Below, one piece after another: positions 1-8,465 of a DNA stretch of 37,566 nucleotides. The stretch's first letter is position 1; every line of letters starts with the position of its first letter. Location: the NCBI GenBank assembly GCA_023301395.1, contig JALZUY010000304.1, positions 1 to 37,566 of the forward strand, given 5' to 3'. Under the pieces are notes generated by a model. It worked only from the letters and a program-made list of their open reading frames with translations, ran no database searches and was not told where the DNA came from. Both the position numbers and the translations under genes were made by a program. Source of the DNA: Nonlabens sp. (lineage in GTDB: Bacteria > Bacteroidota > Bacteroidia > Flavobacteriales > Flavobacteriaceae).

Positions 1-1
1 T

Positions 2-739
2 GATAAGCTTACTGAGATTTTACAGAGTCTAAGCTCTACCATGGAAGGTGATGCAGGAAGCAAATTTGCTGAACAACGTGAAGTAAAAAAAGCACTTGTA
101 GTAGCTATTACTTCTAATCGTGGTCTAGCTGGTGCTTTTAATTCAAACATTATTAAAGAACTGATTCGATTGAATCAAGAAGATTTGAATGGTGTTGCTG
201 TCTCTTACATGACTATAGGTAAAAAGGCAAATGATTTTGCAAAGAAGACTGATAATGTTATTGCAAACAAAAGTGATCTTTTTGATGACATCTCTTTTGA
301 TAATGTTGCTGTAATTGCTGAGGAATTAATGGAGCTATTTGTTACAGGTGCCTATGATAAAATAGTACTTGTTTATAACAGCTTTAAAAATGCAGCAACT
401 CAAATTGTAATGACTGAAGATTTTTTACCATTAAAACCAGTGGCAAAGGATGAAGTAGCACTAGAAAATCAAAAAGAACTAGATTACATTTTTGAGCCTT
501 CTAAGGAAGAAATCATTGAAGAATTGATTCCTAAGTCATTGAAGATGCAATTGTACAAAGGAGTACGTGATTCTTGGGCCAGTGAACATGGAGCACGTAT
601 GACTGCTATGCACAAAGCAACAGATAACGCTACAGAACTTAGAGATCAATTAAAGTTAACATATAACAAAGCACGTCAAGCTGCTATTACTAACGAGATT
701 CTTGAAATCGTAGGTGGAGCAGAGGCTTTGAATAACTAA
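2..739 (+). CDS. atpG: ATP synthase F1 subunit gamma, 5'-truncated
   Basis: This is the central rotor stalk of the F1Fo ATP synthase, which turns inside the alpha3beta3 ring at the cytoplasmic face of the inner membrane. The reading frame is open from base 2, before the first ATG at 41; the codons ahead of it (DKLTEILQSLSST) match the usual gamma sequence, so the real start lies off the left edge and about 50 residues are missing. Visible family signatures are the TSNRGLAGAFNSN stretch and the C-terminal helix ending in EILEIVGGAEAL, which contacts the catalytic hexamer. Family assignment is firm. The neighbouring atp genes are presumably just outside the window. Confidence 0.97.
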   Translation, partial: DKLTEILQSLSSTMEGDAGSKFAEQREVKKALVVAITSNRGLAGAFNSNIIKELIRLNQEDLNGVAVSYMTIGKKANDFAKKTDNVIANKSDLFDDISFDNVAVIAEELMELFVTGAYDKIVLVYNSFKNAATQIVMTEDFLPLKPVAKDEVALENQKELDYIFEPSKEEIIEELIPKSLKMQLYKGVRDSWASEHGARMTAMHKATDNATELRDQLKLTYNKARQAAITNEILEIVGGAEALNN

Positions 740-753
740 CATAATATAAGACT

Positions 754-775
754 GTCACACTGAGCTTGTCGAAGT
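754..775. repeat. Short dispersed repeat, CACTGAGCTTGTCGAAGTG type
   Basis: The core CACTGAGCTTGTCGAAGTG is an imperfect inverted repeat with CACT and AGTG ends, lying just after atpG. A diverged relative (TACTGAGTTTATCGAAGTA) sits at 881-899. I recall this motif as a frequent intergenic repeat in Bacteroidetes genomes; its function is unknown. Confidence 0.5.
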
Positions 776-800
776 GTTTTAGCATCTCATTTTAATATTG

Positions 801-830
801 AAAAGCCTTTCAGAAATGAAGGGCTTTTTT
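801..830 (+). terminator. Rho-independent terminator after atpG
   Basis: AAAAGCCTTT pairs with AAGGGCTTTT around a short loop and is followed by a T run, 60 bases after the atpG stop. It probably ends the atp operon transcript. Confidence 0.75.
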
Positions 831-880
831 AATGCTCAAAAACCAGAGACGATTTAATTTCAGTTTGAGCGAAAGCATTG

Positions 881-899
881 TACTGAGTTTATCGAAGTA
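881..899. repeat. Second, diverged copy of the TCGA-core repeat
   Basis: TACTGAGTTTATCGAAGTA resembles the element at 754-775, with changes that keep the two ends complementary (TACT/AGTA in place of CACT/AGTG). That compensatory pattern suggests the hairpin is what is maintained. Confidence 0.4.
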
Positions 900-911
900 T
901 CGAGAATGGTT

Positions 912-1269
912 TTAGCTTTTCCTATAATCAATCTGTTTCCTCAACTCTAAGATTAAATCATCTTTCTCTTCAATCCTTTTTTCATATTGCTCCACAATTT
1001 TTTCAGATAAAAAATTGATGGTATCAGCATTATAAATTTGTCCTTGATGATTTTCTTGATGATTTATAAAAGAAGCTTCTTTTTTGACTAACTCATCTGG
1101 TGTGATTTCAAATATTTCACTAACCCTTTCTAAATGAGCAGCCCAGCTATTAGTTTCTCCCTTTTCAATTCGTGCATAACTGGCCTGAGAAATATTCAAT
1201 TTAAAAGAGGTTTCTTCTTGAGACCAGCCTCGTTGCTTTCTTAATTTTATTTCCTACAACAGTATTCAT
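912..1269 (-). pseudogene. XRE-family helix-turn-helix regulator, frameshifted
   Basis: On the minus strand an ATG at 1269 opens MNTVVGNKI and then runs to a stop about 20 codons later. A different frame continues the same protein: RKQRGWSQEETSFKLN, then ISQASYARIEKGET, which is a classic Cro/C1-type DNA-binding helix-turn-helix, and a coiled-coil-like tail rich in Glu and Lys. The frame change falls near 1240, where typical relatives would read about three more residues (Lys-Lys-Leu), so a short deletion or a sequencing slip is likely. The in-frame TTG at 1199 is an unlikely start because it would discard the first half of the HTH. The gene lies divergently beside the toxin module and may once have regulated it. 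Confidence 0.7.
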
Positions 1270-1383
1270 AATTAAGGATTTTATTCAAAAAAAGAATAAA
1301 ACTGCTTCAAATCGAGTAGCTCTTTTTATTTATTGAATAGAAAGAGTAAACAGTAAGGTTTTTCTTTGATTAAAAATATAACC

Positions 1384-3744
1384 ATGAAAAAACTTAAATT
1401 TTATTTACCACTTTTATTTTTATAGTTGTTACTTTTTCAAAGTTGTGAGAAAGATGAATTACCGCAAATTGAATCTGAAACAGTAATTTTCCCAAAATTA
1501 AGTGGGAGCATTATAAGTGTTGAAGATTTACTGAATAAACCAGATTTACACAATAAAATTCTAAGTCTATCAAAAGATTCTTTCAGGAAAACTAATGGCT
1601 CTAATCAAATCCAAATAGACACTACCCATATTGAAGTAATAGAATCCGATCAATTTACTGCTTATACCTTTGCGATTGTTCAGGACAGTATTGAAAAACA
1701 ATCCATTTTACGCAATTATATGTTGACTATAGTAAGTGATAGTTTACTAGTACAAAGTTTAGTGAGTTATCCTGTTTTAGCTGATAAACAACTGGATATG
1801 CAAAATATTCAATTCGAACAGGTTTGGGGAGATTCTTTAATCACTCAAACTAGATTTAAATGTGGTGGTACACAAACTACTTGGTATTCTTATGAAGATT
1901 GTTATGAGGTAAGATGCGGATTACGTGGAAATCATGGGCCTGGAGAACCTTGTGATGATGGTACACAAAGAGGTGGTGTAAACTGTGTCACAAGATGGGC
2001 GTCATTCACATATCAAGAGTCACCATGCGAAACCATTGATGCTGGTTCATCTCCTGGTGGCGGTGGTGGTTCTGGCGGTGGCGGCAATACCAATCCACCT
2101 AGGAATAATCCTCCAATCGATTTAGTTATTCCTATATCACCAGTAGGAGAACTTAATCCAGTTAATAATCAAATATCTAGAATTGATGATCAACTTAATT
2201 TAACTCCACAGCAAGTAATATTTTTAAATCAACCTGAAAATGAGCATATCACAGAGGCTGTTGATGAATATCTTGATGAACAGGCCTTGACTATAAATGA
2301 AGAAGGTAAACAGGCTTTGCGTGATGTGATCGATGTTTTTAGTGGAGAAAAAGACATTGATGATTTAGTAACCATTCTAGCTAACAGGCTTTATAATAAT
2401 ATATTAGGTAAATCTTTATTATCACTACCGTCAGGTCAATTTGATGATATTGCTGGATCCATGCAAAATCTGGATCCACATGATAATTTAAACCTTGCAG
2501 ATTGGAAAAATGTTTCTCAACGTAATAAAGAGAATTATTCAATAATTTCAGGTGTTATTGGGAATAGCGTATGGTCTAGCTTGACTGGATCTGAATTAGC
2601 TTTTACTCAAGCGCAGCAGGATACTATTACTCAAAATGCACTTTTTAGTGGAATGCTATCTGAACTAAAAGAAATTATAGAAAATACTGTTCCGCAAACT
2701 GCCGAAGAATGGGAAGCTTTATTTCAAATTTTAAAACCTGTGATTTTAGAATCCTTAATAGAGTTTATACCTGGTGGTGGTATAGCAATAGCTATAAATG
2801 ATATTGTAAATGAAATGTCTGCCACTCCTGCTGATTATACAGTTATAACCATAGCCGTAGTTTCTATTGTGGCCGAGTTCGTTCCTTGGGCAAAAATTGG
2901 TAAGGCGACTGCAAAAACCTTTAAGAACCTAACTAAAGGATTCCGAATTTTTAAGCGTGTAGAAAAATTTCTCCCTATGCTTAGAAGAGCTAATAATAAA
3001 GGATTTAAAACTAAAATCGATGGAGACGATATCATCATTAGTGGTGCACCTAATACTCCTGGATCTTTACAAATAGAAGCAGATCGTTTAAAGATAAAGG
3101 ATGATGGAAGTATTGAGATAATAGATGATTTAGGTGAGACAATTTTAGAGCCTAAAATATTTAAAAAATTAAATGGATTAAATGTCGTTAATAGCTCACC
3201 AGGAGGTTTTATAAATAGAACTAATATAAATAATAATTCACTAAAAATAAAAATAGATAATCCATCAAAGCAAGCAGACATTAATGCGATAAAAAATGGA
3301 CAAGATAACACAGGAAGTTTGAGTGAACGTCTTGTAGATGATATATTTGCAAACGATGGATATGAAGCTGTTGATCCTAATGTTTTAGGCGTTCCTAGCA
3401 CACAAGGCTTTGATAATGTGTTGATAAAACGTGATGCTGCTGGAAACATAGAAGATGTCATCATTAATGAATCAAAACAATTAAATTCGCCTACTGCTGG
3501 ATTTCAATTGGGAGATATTCAAGGTTCTAACAACAGTGCATGTCAAGGTGCTGGAGGCTGTATTCAAATGAGTGATAACTGGATAGATGATGTTCTTACT
3601 AGAATGCAGAATGGTAACGGTCCTCAGGCACAATTGGCGGCAGATTTAAGAGGCTTTATGAATACAAATCAACTAACTTTAACAACCTCTGGTGTGGATA
3701 GAGTGACCGGAGAACTTAATATTGTTAGAATTAATAATTTTTAA
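1384..3744 (+). CDS. Lipoprotein with C-terminal PD-(D/E)xK nuclease-type toxin domain; stop codon in signal peptide
   Basis: From the ATG at 1384 the translation is MKKLKFYLPLLFL, an in-frame TAG at 1423-1425, then LLLFQSC: an SPII lipoprotein signal broken by one amber codon. Counting from the TTG at 1426 (772 residues), the lipid-accepting Cys is 7. Six Cys lie at 146-201, probably disulfide-bonded; a Gly-rich linker lies at 208-220; two hydrophobic helices lie at about 440-490. The C-terminal domain (about 625-772) has Glu634, GFD with Asp663, and Glu682-Ser-Lys684, the pattern of restriction-endonuclease-fold toxins. Two likely immunity genes follow 3 bases downstream. A single change, TTG to TAG, explains the stop, so the gene may be a recent pseudogene, misread, or translated by readthrough. 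The toxin role is inferred from architecture and neighbours. Confidence 0.65.
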
Positions 3745-3747
3745 CTA

Positions 3748-4536
3748 ATGACTTTTGACGATGCTAAACAAGTTCTCGAAAGAAGTAAGGAAACTTCATT
3801 AAAAAGGCTAAGTATCGCAGAAAAACAGTTTTTCGAATTAGGTGACGGAAGTGATTTTACTCTTGGTCAAAAAAATTCTTATTCTGCATTTTACGGTCTT
3901 GCTGAAGAAGCATTTGTAATTAGAAATAAAATAAATGATTGTAAAAATTGGTGTTTTCATGCAAGTCTATCACTTCTTATTAATTCTAGATTCACAAATG
4001 TTGGAGTCGCCGTCAATGGTATAGGTCCGGCTATTGCTCCTTTATTATCAGATAATATTAAAATAATTAAGGATGTAGTTAATTGGAAAAACAATAATTT
4101 CCACGATCATTTTATGAGAAAAGGCGCTATATTTTATATTGTAAAATATTTAATAGCAGGTGATTATGAAACCGCTCAAGCCTTATGGATGAAAGGTAAA
4201 AGCCATCCTGTTAAAAAAGCAGCATGGTATGCTATAGAGCGCGATATACTGCGAGCTATGATTGATAAAGATGAAGTAAAAACTAGAGAAGCGATTCTTC
4301 ATTTTTTAACTCCAGAGAGTATAGAGAAAACCCTAGATGATGTTTTTGTGAGTGGTTATTTTTTCAATACGATGACTATTGCTTATTTAAAACTGGCTTA
4401 TCACTTAGGCATGAATTTAGAAATAGAGCATGAATTAGTTCCTAAAGAATTAGTTGAATTTGCACCATTAGATAAGTACGAGATCAAATACGATTTTATG
4501 AAAAGAGATGATTTAAAGGATATTTTAGATGTTTAA
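3748..4536 (+). CDS. Probable immunity protein for the upstream nuclease toxin (Imm49-like?)
   Basis: A 262-residue, cytoplasmic, mostly alpha-helical protein with no signal peptide or membrane segment. It starts 3 bases after the toxin stop and overlaps the next gene by 8 bases, so the three are surely co-transcribed. The C-terminal part (AYLKLAYHLGMNLEIEHELV followed by PKEL) resembles what I remember of the Imm49 immunity family, but this is from memory and is not secure; DUF1910/DUF1911-type immunity proteins are an alternative. Position directly behind a nuclease-type toxin is the main reason for the call. An antitoxin acting by binding the nuclease domain is the expected role. Confidence 0.5.
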   Translation: MTFDDAKQVLERSKETSLKRLSIAEKQFFELGDGSDFTLGQKNSYSAFYGLAEEAFVIRNKINDCKNWCFHASLSLLINSRFTNVGVAVNGIGPAIAPLLSDNIKIIKDVVNWKNNNFHDHFMRKGAIFYIVKYLIAGDYETAQALWMKGKSHPVKKAAWYAIERDILRAMIDKDEVKTREAILHFLTPESIEKTLDDVFVSGYFFNTMTIAYLKLAYHLGMNLEIEHELVPKELVEFAPLDKYEIKYDFMKRDDLKDILDV

Positions 4537-5113
4537 AAAGTGGTTTAAAAGAAAAATTGATTTAGATAAGGTCTTACCAATGCTCCAAAATCAAGATTGG
4601 ATAGGAATAGATAAAGAAATGTTACGTAAAACAATCATAGGCGATATCGACAATCCAAAATTACTACTGTCTTATGGAGAATTTGATGGGGAAATGTTTG
4701 ATCCTTTATTCCCGAAGGATTTAATAGGTTTGAATCTTGAAGAACTTCAAGTAAAGGCTTTGAAAAATTTACTACATCAAGGTTTTACTTTTTTTACTAG
4801 AGAACTTAGTAATGGCAGTATGGGAGGAATTAAAAGTACTTATTTTGCTGCAGAAACGATTCTTGATGAAGACTTGATGCGAATGTTACATAATACTATT
4901 CAATCAAAAAACATGTTGGTTTCAATCGCAATAAGAAGCTCTATTATGGCGATTCCTAAAGATGAGAACCAAAAAGAATTGATGCAAGAATTCTTAACTA
5001 TTCACAAGGATACTTACAATAATGCTAAATCTCCAGTATTCCGTCATTTAATCGAATTTAAAAATGGAAAAATTCAAGGAGTGCATAATATGGACAAGTT
5101 ATTTTTATCATAG
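4529..5113 (+). CDS. Unknown small protein, candidate second immunity protein
   Basis: A 194-residue soluble protein with a basic N-terminus (MFKKWFKRKIDLDK) and no recognised domain. Its ATG lies inside the end of the preceding gene (8-base overlap), so translation is coupled. Predominantly helical composition, a charged surface and no signal peptide fit a cytoplasmic partner. Toxin loci often carry two immunity genes or immunity-like spares, so I infer a role in this module, but nothing in the sequence identifies the family. A strong hairpin with a T-rich tail follows at 5201, marking the end of the transcription unit. Confidence 0.45.
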   Translation: MFKKWFKRKIDLDKVLPMLQNQDWIGIDKEMLRKTIIGDIDNPKLLLSYGEFDGEMFDPLFPKDLIGLNLEELQVKALKNLLHQGFTFFTRELSNGSMGGIKSTYFAAETILDEDLMRMLHNTIQSKNMLVSIAIRSSIMAIPKDENQKELMQEFLTIHKDTYNNAKSPVFRHLIEFKNGKIQGVHNMDKLFLS

Positions 5114-5200
5114 AATAAACTAGTAATTAAATTTTATTAGATGTCTTTATTTGCGTTTAGTAGTCAAAAGAAACTCTATTTTATACCCTAAACCATCACC

Positions 5201-5237
5201 AACATGCCAAGTATTTTTCTTGGTATGTTTAATTTTA
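5201..5237 (+). terminator. Terminator after the toxin-immunity genes
   Basis: AACATGCCAAG pairs with CTTGGTATGTT (11 base pairs including one G-T) around the loop TATTTTT, followed by TTAATTTT. It closes the toxin/immunity operon. Confidence 0.7.
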
Positions 5238-5274
5238 CGGTGTTGTTAAATTTAAATCATGGACTTATAATCCC

Positions 5275-5372
5275 AACCTCACAGGTTTAGAACTTAAGAT
5301 CTCTAGAGCTTTTATAGTCACAATAGATTTTAAAAGCAAATAAGCTATTGAAAACAAAAACCTGTGAGGTTT
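5275..5372. repeat. MITE-like inverted-repeat element, copy 1
   Basis: AACCTCACAGGTTT at the left end is mirrored by AAACCTGTGAGGTTT at the right end, about 98 bases in all, with an AT-rich interior and no coding capacity. A copy of the same length and ends is at 18347-18445. The ends are themselves near-palindromic. Confidence 0.7.
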
Positions 5373-5453
5373 GGCTTTAATAAACCAAAAGCACTTTCAA
5401 TTCTATAAACACTCATGGCACCACATTTGAACAACAATCCTTAAATTACACCC

Positions 5454-5948
5454 ATGAAAGCACTATATATTATCCTAGCACTAGCCATAAGCTCATGCGG
5501 CGCACAAAAAATGGAACAAACTTATAAGAACACTGATTTTTCTAAATCACAACAGGCCTATGCGCAGCAATGGACTGGTGGAGCACCAGGATCTGGTAGT
5601 GGAGTTACTTTATATTTTCCAACTGCGATAACAACGGGTTATGAGGTAGAGGCTATTTATTTCCGTAACAGTATTAACAAAACGATAAGTTACACGGCAG
5701 ATGACCGTATGACGATGGTCTCACGTTTCCGTACAGATTTTAATAATCGTAAGGATATGAATATGCATGTGGATCCTAAAAAAGAAATGCAAAACGAAGC
5801 TCCAAGTCTTGAAAAATTCCCTTTTGAATTGAAAGATGATGAAGCGGTAATTGCGCTTAAAAAAACTAATAGTGATAAAATTACTTACGTAAAATTAACA
5901 AACATAGAAGAACGCTCACAACTTGCTATGCCTTCTGTTCCACAATAA
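5454..5948 (+). CDS. Small lipoprotein of unknown function
   Basis: The 164-residue product begins MKALYIILALAISSCGAQK, a signal peptide with an SPII lipobox (lipidated Cys15), so the mature protein should be anchored in the cell envelope. After a Gln/Gly-rich segment (about 35-50) comes a compact beta-rich domain with many polar residues; the end is Pro-rich. I do not recognise a family. It stands alone, between the inverted-repeat element and a strong terminator at 6010-6040, so it is probably monocistronic. Confidence 0.8.
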   Translation: MKALYIILALAISSCGAQKMEQTYKNTDFSKSQQAYAQQWTGGAPGSGSGVTLYFPTAITTGYEVEAIYFRNSINKTISYTADDRMTMVSRFRTDFNNRKDMNMHVDPKKEMQNEAPSLEKFPFELKDDEAVIALKKTNSDKITYVKLTNIEERSQLAMPSVPQ

Positions 5949-6009
5949 AACACTTAAAAATATAAAGTAAACGAGCTTAAAAGGATGTTTCACTCATTCA
6001 AATACAGCA

Positions 6010-6040
6010 GGCGCTCATTATAGTTATGAGCGCCTTTTTT
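6010..6040 (+). terminator. Strong terminator after the small lipoprotein
   Basis: GGCGCTCAT and ATGAGCGCC form a perfect 9-base-pair stem around TATAGTT, followed directly by six T. Confidence 0.9.
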
Positions 6041-6074
6041 ATGCGCTTATGTTTGGCACATAAAATCTATAATT

Positions 6075-6902
6075 ATGAAGAATCTATTAAAAATGACAAT
6101 CGCAGTACTTGCCTTTTCTGGACTTTCAAATGCCCAAGGTCAAAAAATCGCAAACGAAATAAGAAACTACATGAATGCTGAGTCTAGCGAAGAGGTAATA
6201 GAAGTAAAAGATAAAGCTGGTAAAACCCATTATGTGCGCAGTGCAGCGACTACAACTGCTCATCACATAGGTGGACAGAACACTTCTACAAACACAGTCG
6301 TTTTTGACGCATTTAACGCACATCCTGAGTGGAAAGATATGAATGTAGTCGTAGACTGGACTGGTAGTATGTACAGCTACGTAGGTCAAGTGGTGAGATG
6401 GCATCACGTTAATAAAGACAAGCAGTTAATGAATAGTATAGTACTGTTTAATGATGGTGATGATAAAATGAGACAAGGACGTTCAGGCAAACAAATAGGT
6501 AAAACGGGTGGTATTTATTTCCCTAACCATTTAGATATTGAGGATTTTTTAAAAACTGTAGCAACCGCAGTTGATAATGGCGGCGGCGGCGATAGTCAAG
6601 AAAATGATGTGGAGGCAATTATCGCAGCACAAGCACAAGATCAAACGGGTAATGACTTTGTTCTCATTGCTGATGCTACACCTATCAGAGATATATCGTT
6701 AGTTCATCAAATCAAGCGACCAGTACATGTGATTCTTTGTGATCACGTATCACCAGATTATATTACATTAGCTCGCACTACTGGTGGCAGCATCACTTGG
6801 CCAGGTGGATATACAGACTACAGTCAGGTTGAATGCACACAACATCACGTGACTATTTGTGATCACCACCATTCTCATGATATGGCCTGTCATGTGCATT
6901 AA
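6075..6902 (+). CDS. Secreted vWA-like protein with Cys/His-rich C-terminus
   Basis: A 275-residue protein with a type I signal peptide (residues 1-20, ending SNA). The central domain looks like a von Willebrand factor A fold: VVVDWTGSM at 91-99 takes the place of the MIDAS DxSxS motif (Asp94, Thr96, Ser98), and GGGGDSQENDVEA at 169-181 matches the second conserved vWA loop, so a bound divalent metal is plausible. The last 22 residues (254-275) contain three Cys and eight His, a dense potential metal-binding tail. A periplasmic or exported role in binding metal or protein is inferred; the exact function is unknown. It is flanked by a terminator upstream and a palindromic repeat downstream. 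Confidence 0.7.
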   Translation: MKNLLKMTIAVLAFSGLSNAQGQKIANEIRNYMNAESSEEVIEVKDKAGKTHYVRSAATTTAHHIGGQNTSTNTVVFDAFNAHPEWKDMNVVVDWTGSMYSYVGQVVRWHHVNKDKQLMNSIVLFNDGDDKMRQGRSGKQIGKTGGIYFPNHLDIEDFLKTVATAVDNGGGGDSQENDVEAIIAAQAQDQTGNDFVLIADATPIRDISLVHQIKRPVHVILCDHVSPDYITLARTTGGSITWPGGYTDYSQVECTQHHVTICDHHHSHDMACHVH

Positions 6903-6916
6903 TATTTGATGAATTC

Positions 6917-6932
6917 CGCTTTCGCGAAAGCG
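6917..6932. repeat. 16-bp palindrome CGCTTTCGCGAAAGCG (intergenic)
   Basis: A perfect self-complementary copy in the gap between the vWA gene and the flippase. It is one of eight exact or near copies in the window. Confidence 0.9.
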
Positions 6933-6965
6933 TATTGCAACAACTTCTATGACATTGTATAGACT

Positions 6966-7009
6966 TGCGATTATAACTACCTTTAGACACTTATAATCGC
7001 AGGTTTTTT
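6966..7009 (+). promoter_or_regulatory. Hairpin with T tract overlapping the flippase start
   Basis: TGCGATTATAA (6966-6976) and TTATAATCGCA (6991-7001) are a perfect 11-base-pair inverted repeat, followed by GG and six T. The T run is part of the TTG start of the next gene. The loop contains TACCTTTA, one base from the TAnnTTTG promoter motif. It could be a terminator for the upstream gene, a promoter with a dyad, or both. Confidence 0.5.
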
Positions 7010-8465
7010 GAGCTCTATCAATCGTCTTTTTAAGCACACATTTGTCTATGGTCTAGCGACGGTATTGCCTCGATTATTAACCGTTTTACTGACTCCATTA
7101 CTTACTAATTACTTACCTAATCCAGAAGATTTTGGAGAAGTATCCATCATATTCTCTTGGATAATTATATTCAACGTATTGTTGACTTACGGTACAGAAA
7201 CTGCTTTTTTCAGGTATTTTACAGAGACTAAGGATAAATCCAAAGTACTAGGAACAGCGCTAGGAACTTTGTTAGGAACCACATTACTATTTGTAGCCAT
7301 AGCTTATTTAAGCTTAGATCACATTGCAGCGTGGACTGATAAATCTGCAAATTACTGGAAATGGGTTATAGGTGTACTCGCTTTTGATACACTAGCTGTT
7401 GTGCCATTTGCATATATGCGAGCGCAGGGAAAAGCGATGAAGTATGCGGTGATTAAAATGATTAATGTTATTATATCAGTAGGCTGTAGTGCGTTATTCT
7501 TAATCTGGTTACAAGATATTCCAGGTTTGGAAAATCTATTACCTAGCGATAAAATTGAATTGTATTTTATTGCTTTCTTTGGAGCAAGTGCATTGACTCT
7601 TTTAGTGATCTGTAGACCATACTTGAGTAAGTGGAAATTTGATTTACGACTGTGGAAAAAGATGCTGCGTTATGGTTTTCCTATTTTAATAGCAGGATTA
7701 GCATTTGCAGTAAATGAAACTTTTGATAAAATACTTCTAGAATGGTTACTGGAAGATAACGCTACAGATCAAGTAGGCGTTTATACCGCATGCTATAGAC
7801 TTGCGGTAGGAATGACATTATTTGCAACGGCATTTAAACTAGGTGTAGAACCTTTCTTTTTTAGTGAGGCTGGAAATGAGAAAGCACCACAACTCTATGC
7901 ACAAATTACTAAGATGTTTGTAATTCTAGGCTCTATTGCTTTGCTAGCTTATACAGTATTAGTAGATTTAATTAAAGTACTATTGATCAACGAGAAATAT
8001 TATGATGCTATGGATATCGTACCTATGATATTGATTGCGTACTTATTCTTCGGTATATATCAGTCCATATCTGTATGGTATAAAGTGACAGATAAAACTA
8101 AGTATGGAGCATACATATCTGTTCTAGGAGCTGCATTAACTATAGGAATGAATATTATATTGATCCCGCAAATAGGCTACATGGCAAGTGCAATTACTAC
8201 TTGTGCAGCTTATGGTTTAATGATGGTGACTTCTTATATCTTGAGTAGAAAACACTTTGCGATTCCTTATGATCTTAAAAACATCCTGTTGTATTTGAGC
8301 GTATCGATTAGTTTTTCGTTAATTTTCTTTTATTTTTTCCGTTCAGCATTGGGAATAGGCAGTTGGAGTCTTTATCTTGTGGGAATAGCGATGATCGCAG
8401 TTCTTGCCGGACTGATTTGGACTCGTGAAAAGGCATTTATTAAAAATTTGATTAAAAAATCATGA
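7008..8465 (+). CDS. Polysaccharide biosynthesis flippase (Wzx/MATE-like)
   Basis: A 485-residue inner-membrane protein with about 12-14 hydrophobic helices spread over its whole length, as in the MOP-superfamily exporters that flip lipid-linked sugars to the periplasmic face. The N-terminus FKHTFVYGLATVLPRLLTVL is typical of the flavobacterial O-antigen/teichoic-acid flippase group. The start is TTG: an in-frame stop lies just upstream and no ATG is available, and the downstream sequence aligns with known N-termini from Ser2. The gene overlaps dut by 4 bases (ATGA). Location ahead of a sugar-nucleotide synthesis gene fits a role in surface polysaccharide assembly. Confidence 0.85.
   Translation: MSSINRLFKHTFVYGLATVLPRLLTVLLTPLLTNYLPNPEDFGEVSIIFSWIIIFNVLLTYGTETAFFRYFTETKDKSKVLGTALGTLLGTTLLFVAIAYLSLDHIAAWTDKSANYWKWVIGVLAFDTLAVVPFAYMRAQGKAMKYAVIKMINVIISVGCSALFLIWLQDIPGLENLLPSDKIELYFIAFFGASALTLLVICRPYLSKWKFDLRLWKKMLRYGFPILIAGLAFAVNETFDKILLEWLLEDNATDQVGVYTACYRLAVGMTLFATAFKLGVEPFFFSEAGNEKAPQLYAQITKMFVILGSIALLAYTVLVDLIKVLLINEKYYDAMDIVPMILIAYLFFGIYQSISVWYKVTDKTKYGAYISVLGAALTIGMNIILIPQIGYMASAITTCAAYGLMMVTSYILSRKHFAIPYDLKNILLYLSVSISFSLIFFYFFRSALGIGSWSLYLVGIAMIAVLAGLIWTREKAFIKNLIKKS

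Larger units (their letters stand above)
5114..5453. other. 340-base gene-free stretch
   Basis: It holds a terminator hairpin at 5201-5237 and an approximately 98-base inverted-repeat element at 5275-5372. I see no convincing gene; the rest is AT-rich spacer, presumably with the promoter of the small lipoprotein gene that starts at 5454. Confidence 0.6.

Noticed and set aside
2050..2090. Gly-Gly-Gly-Gly-Ser type linker that might suggest an engineered construct
   Set aside because: It is flanked by natural flavobacterial sequence with native codon use, and Gly-rich linkers occur in native Bacteroidetes lipoproteins.
2835..3464. Long open frame on the minus strand within the toxin gene (209 codons)
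   Set aside because: Composition is low-complexity Ser/Leu/Ile typical of an antisense shadow, and the plus-strand frame is a coherent multi-domain protein.
6126..6407. Minus-strand frame with many His, Cys and Val
   Set aside because: It overlaps the vWA-like gene, which has a clear signal peptide and domain; this is its shadow.
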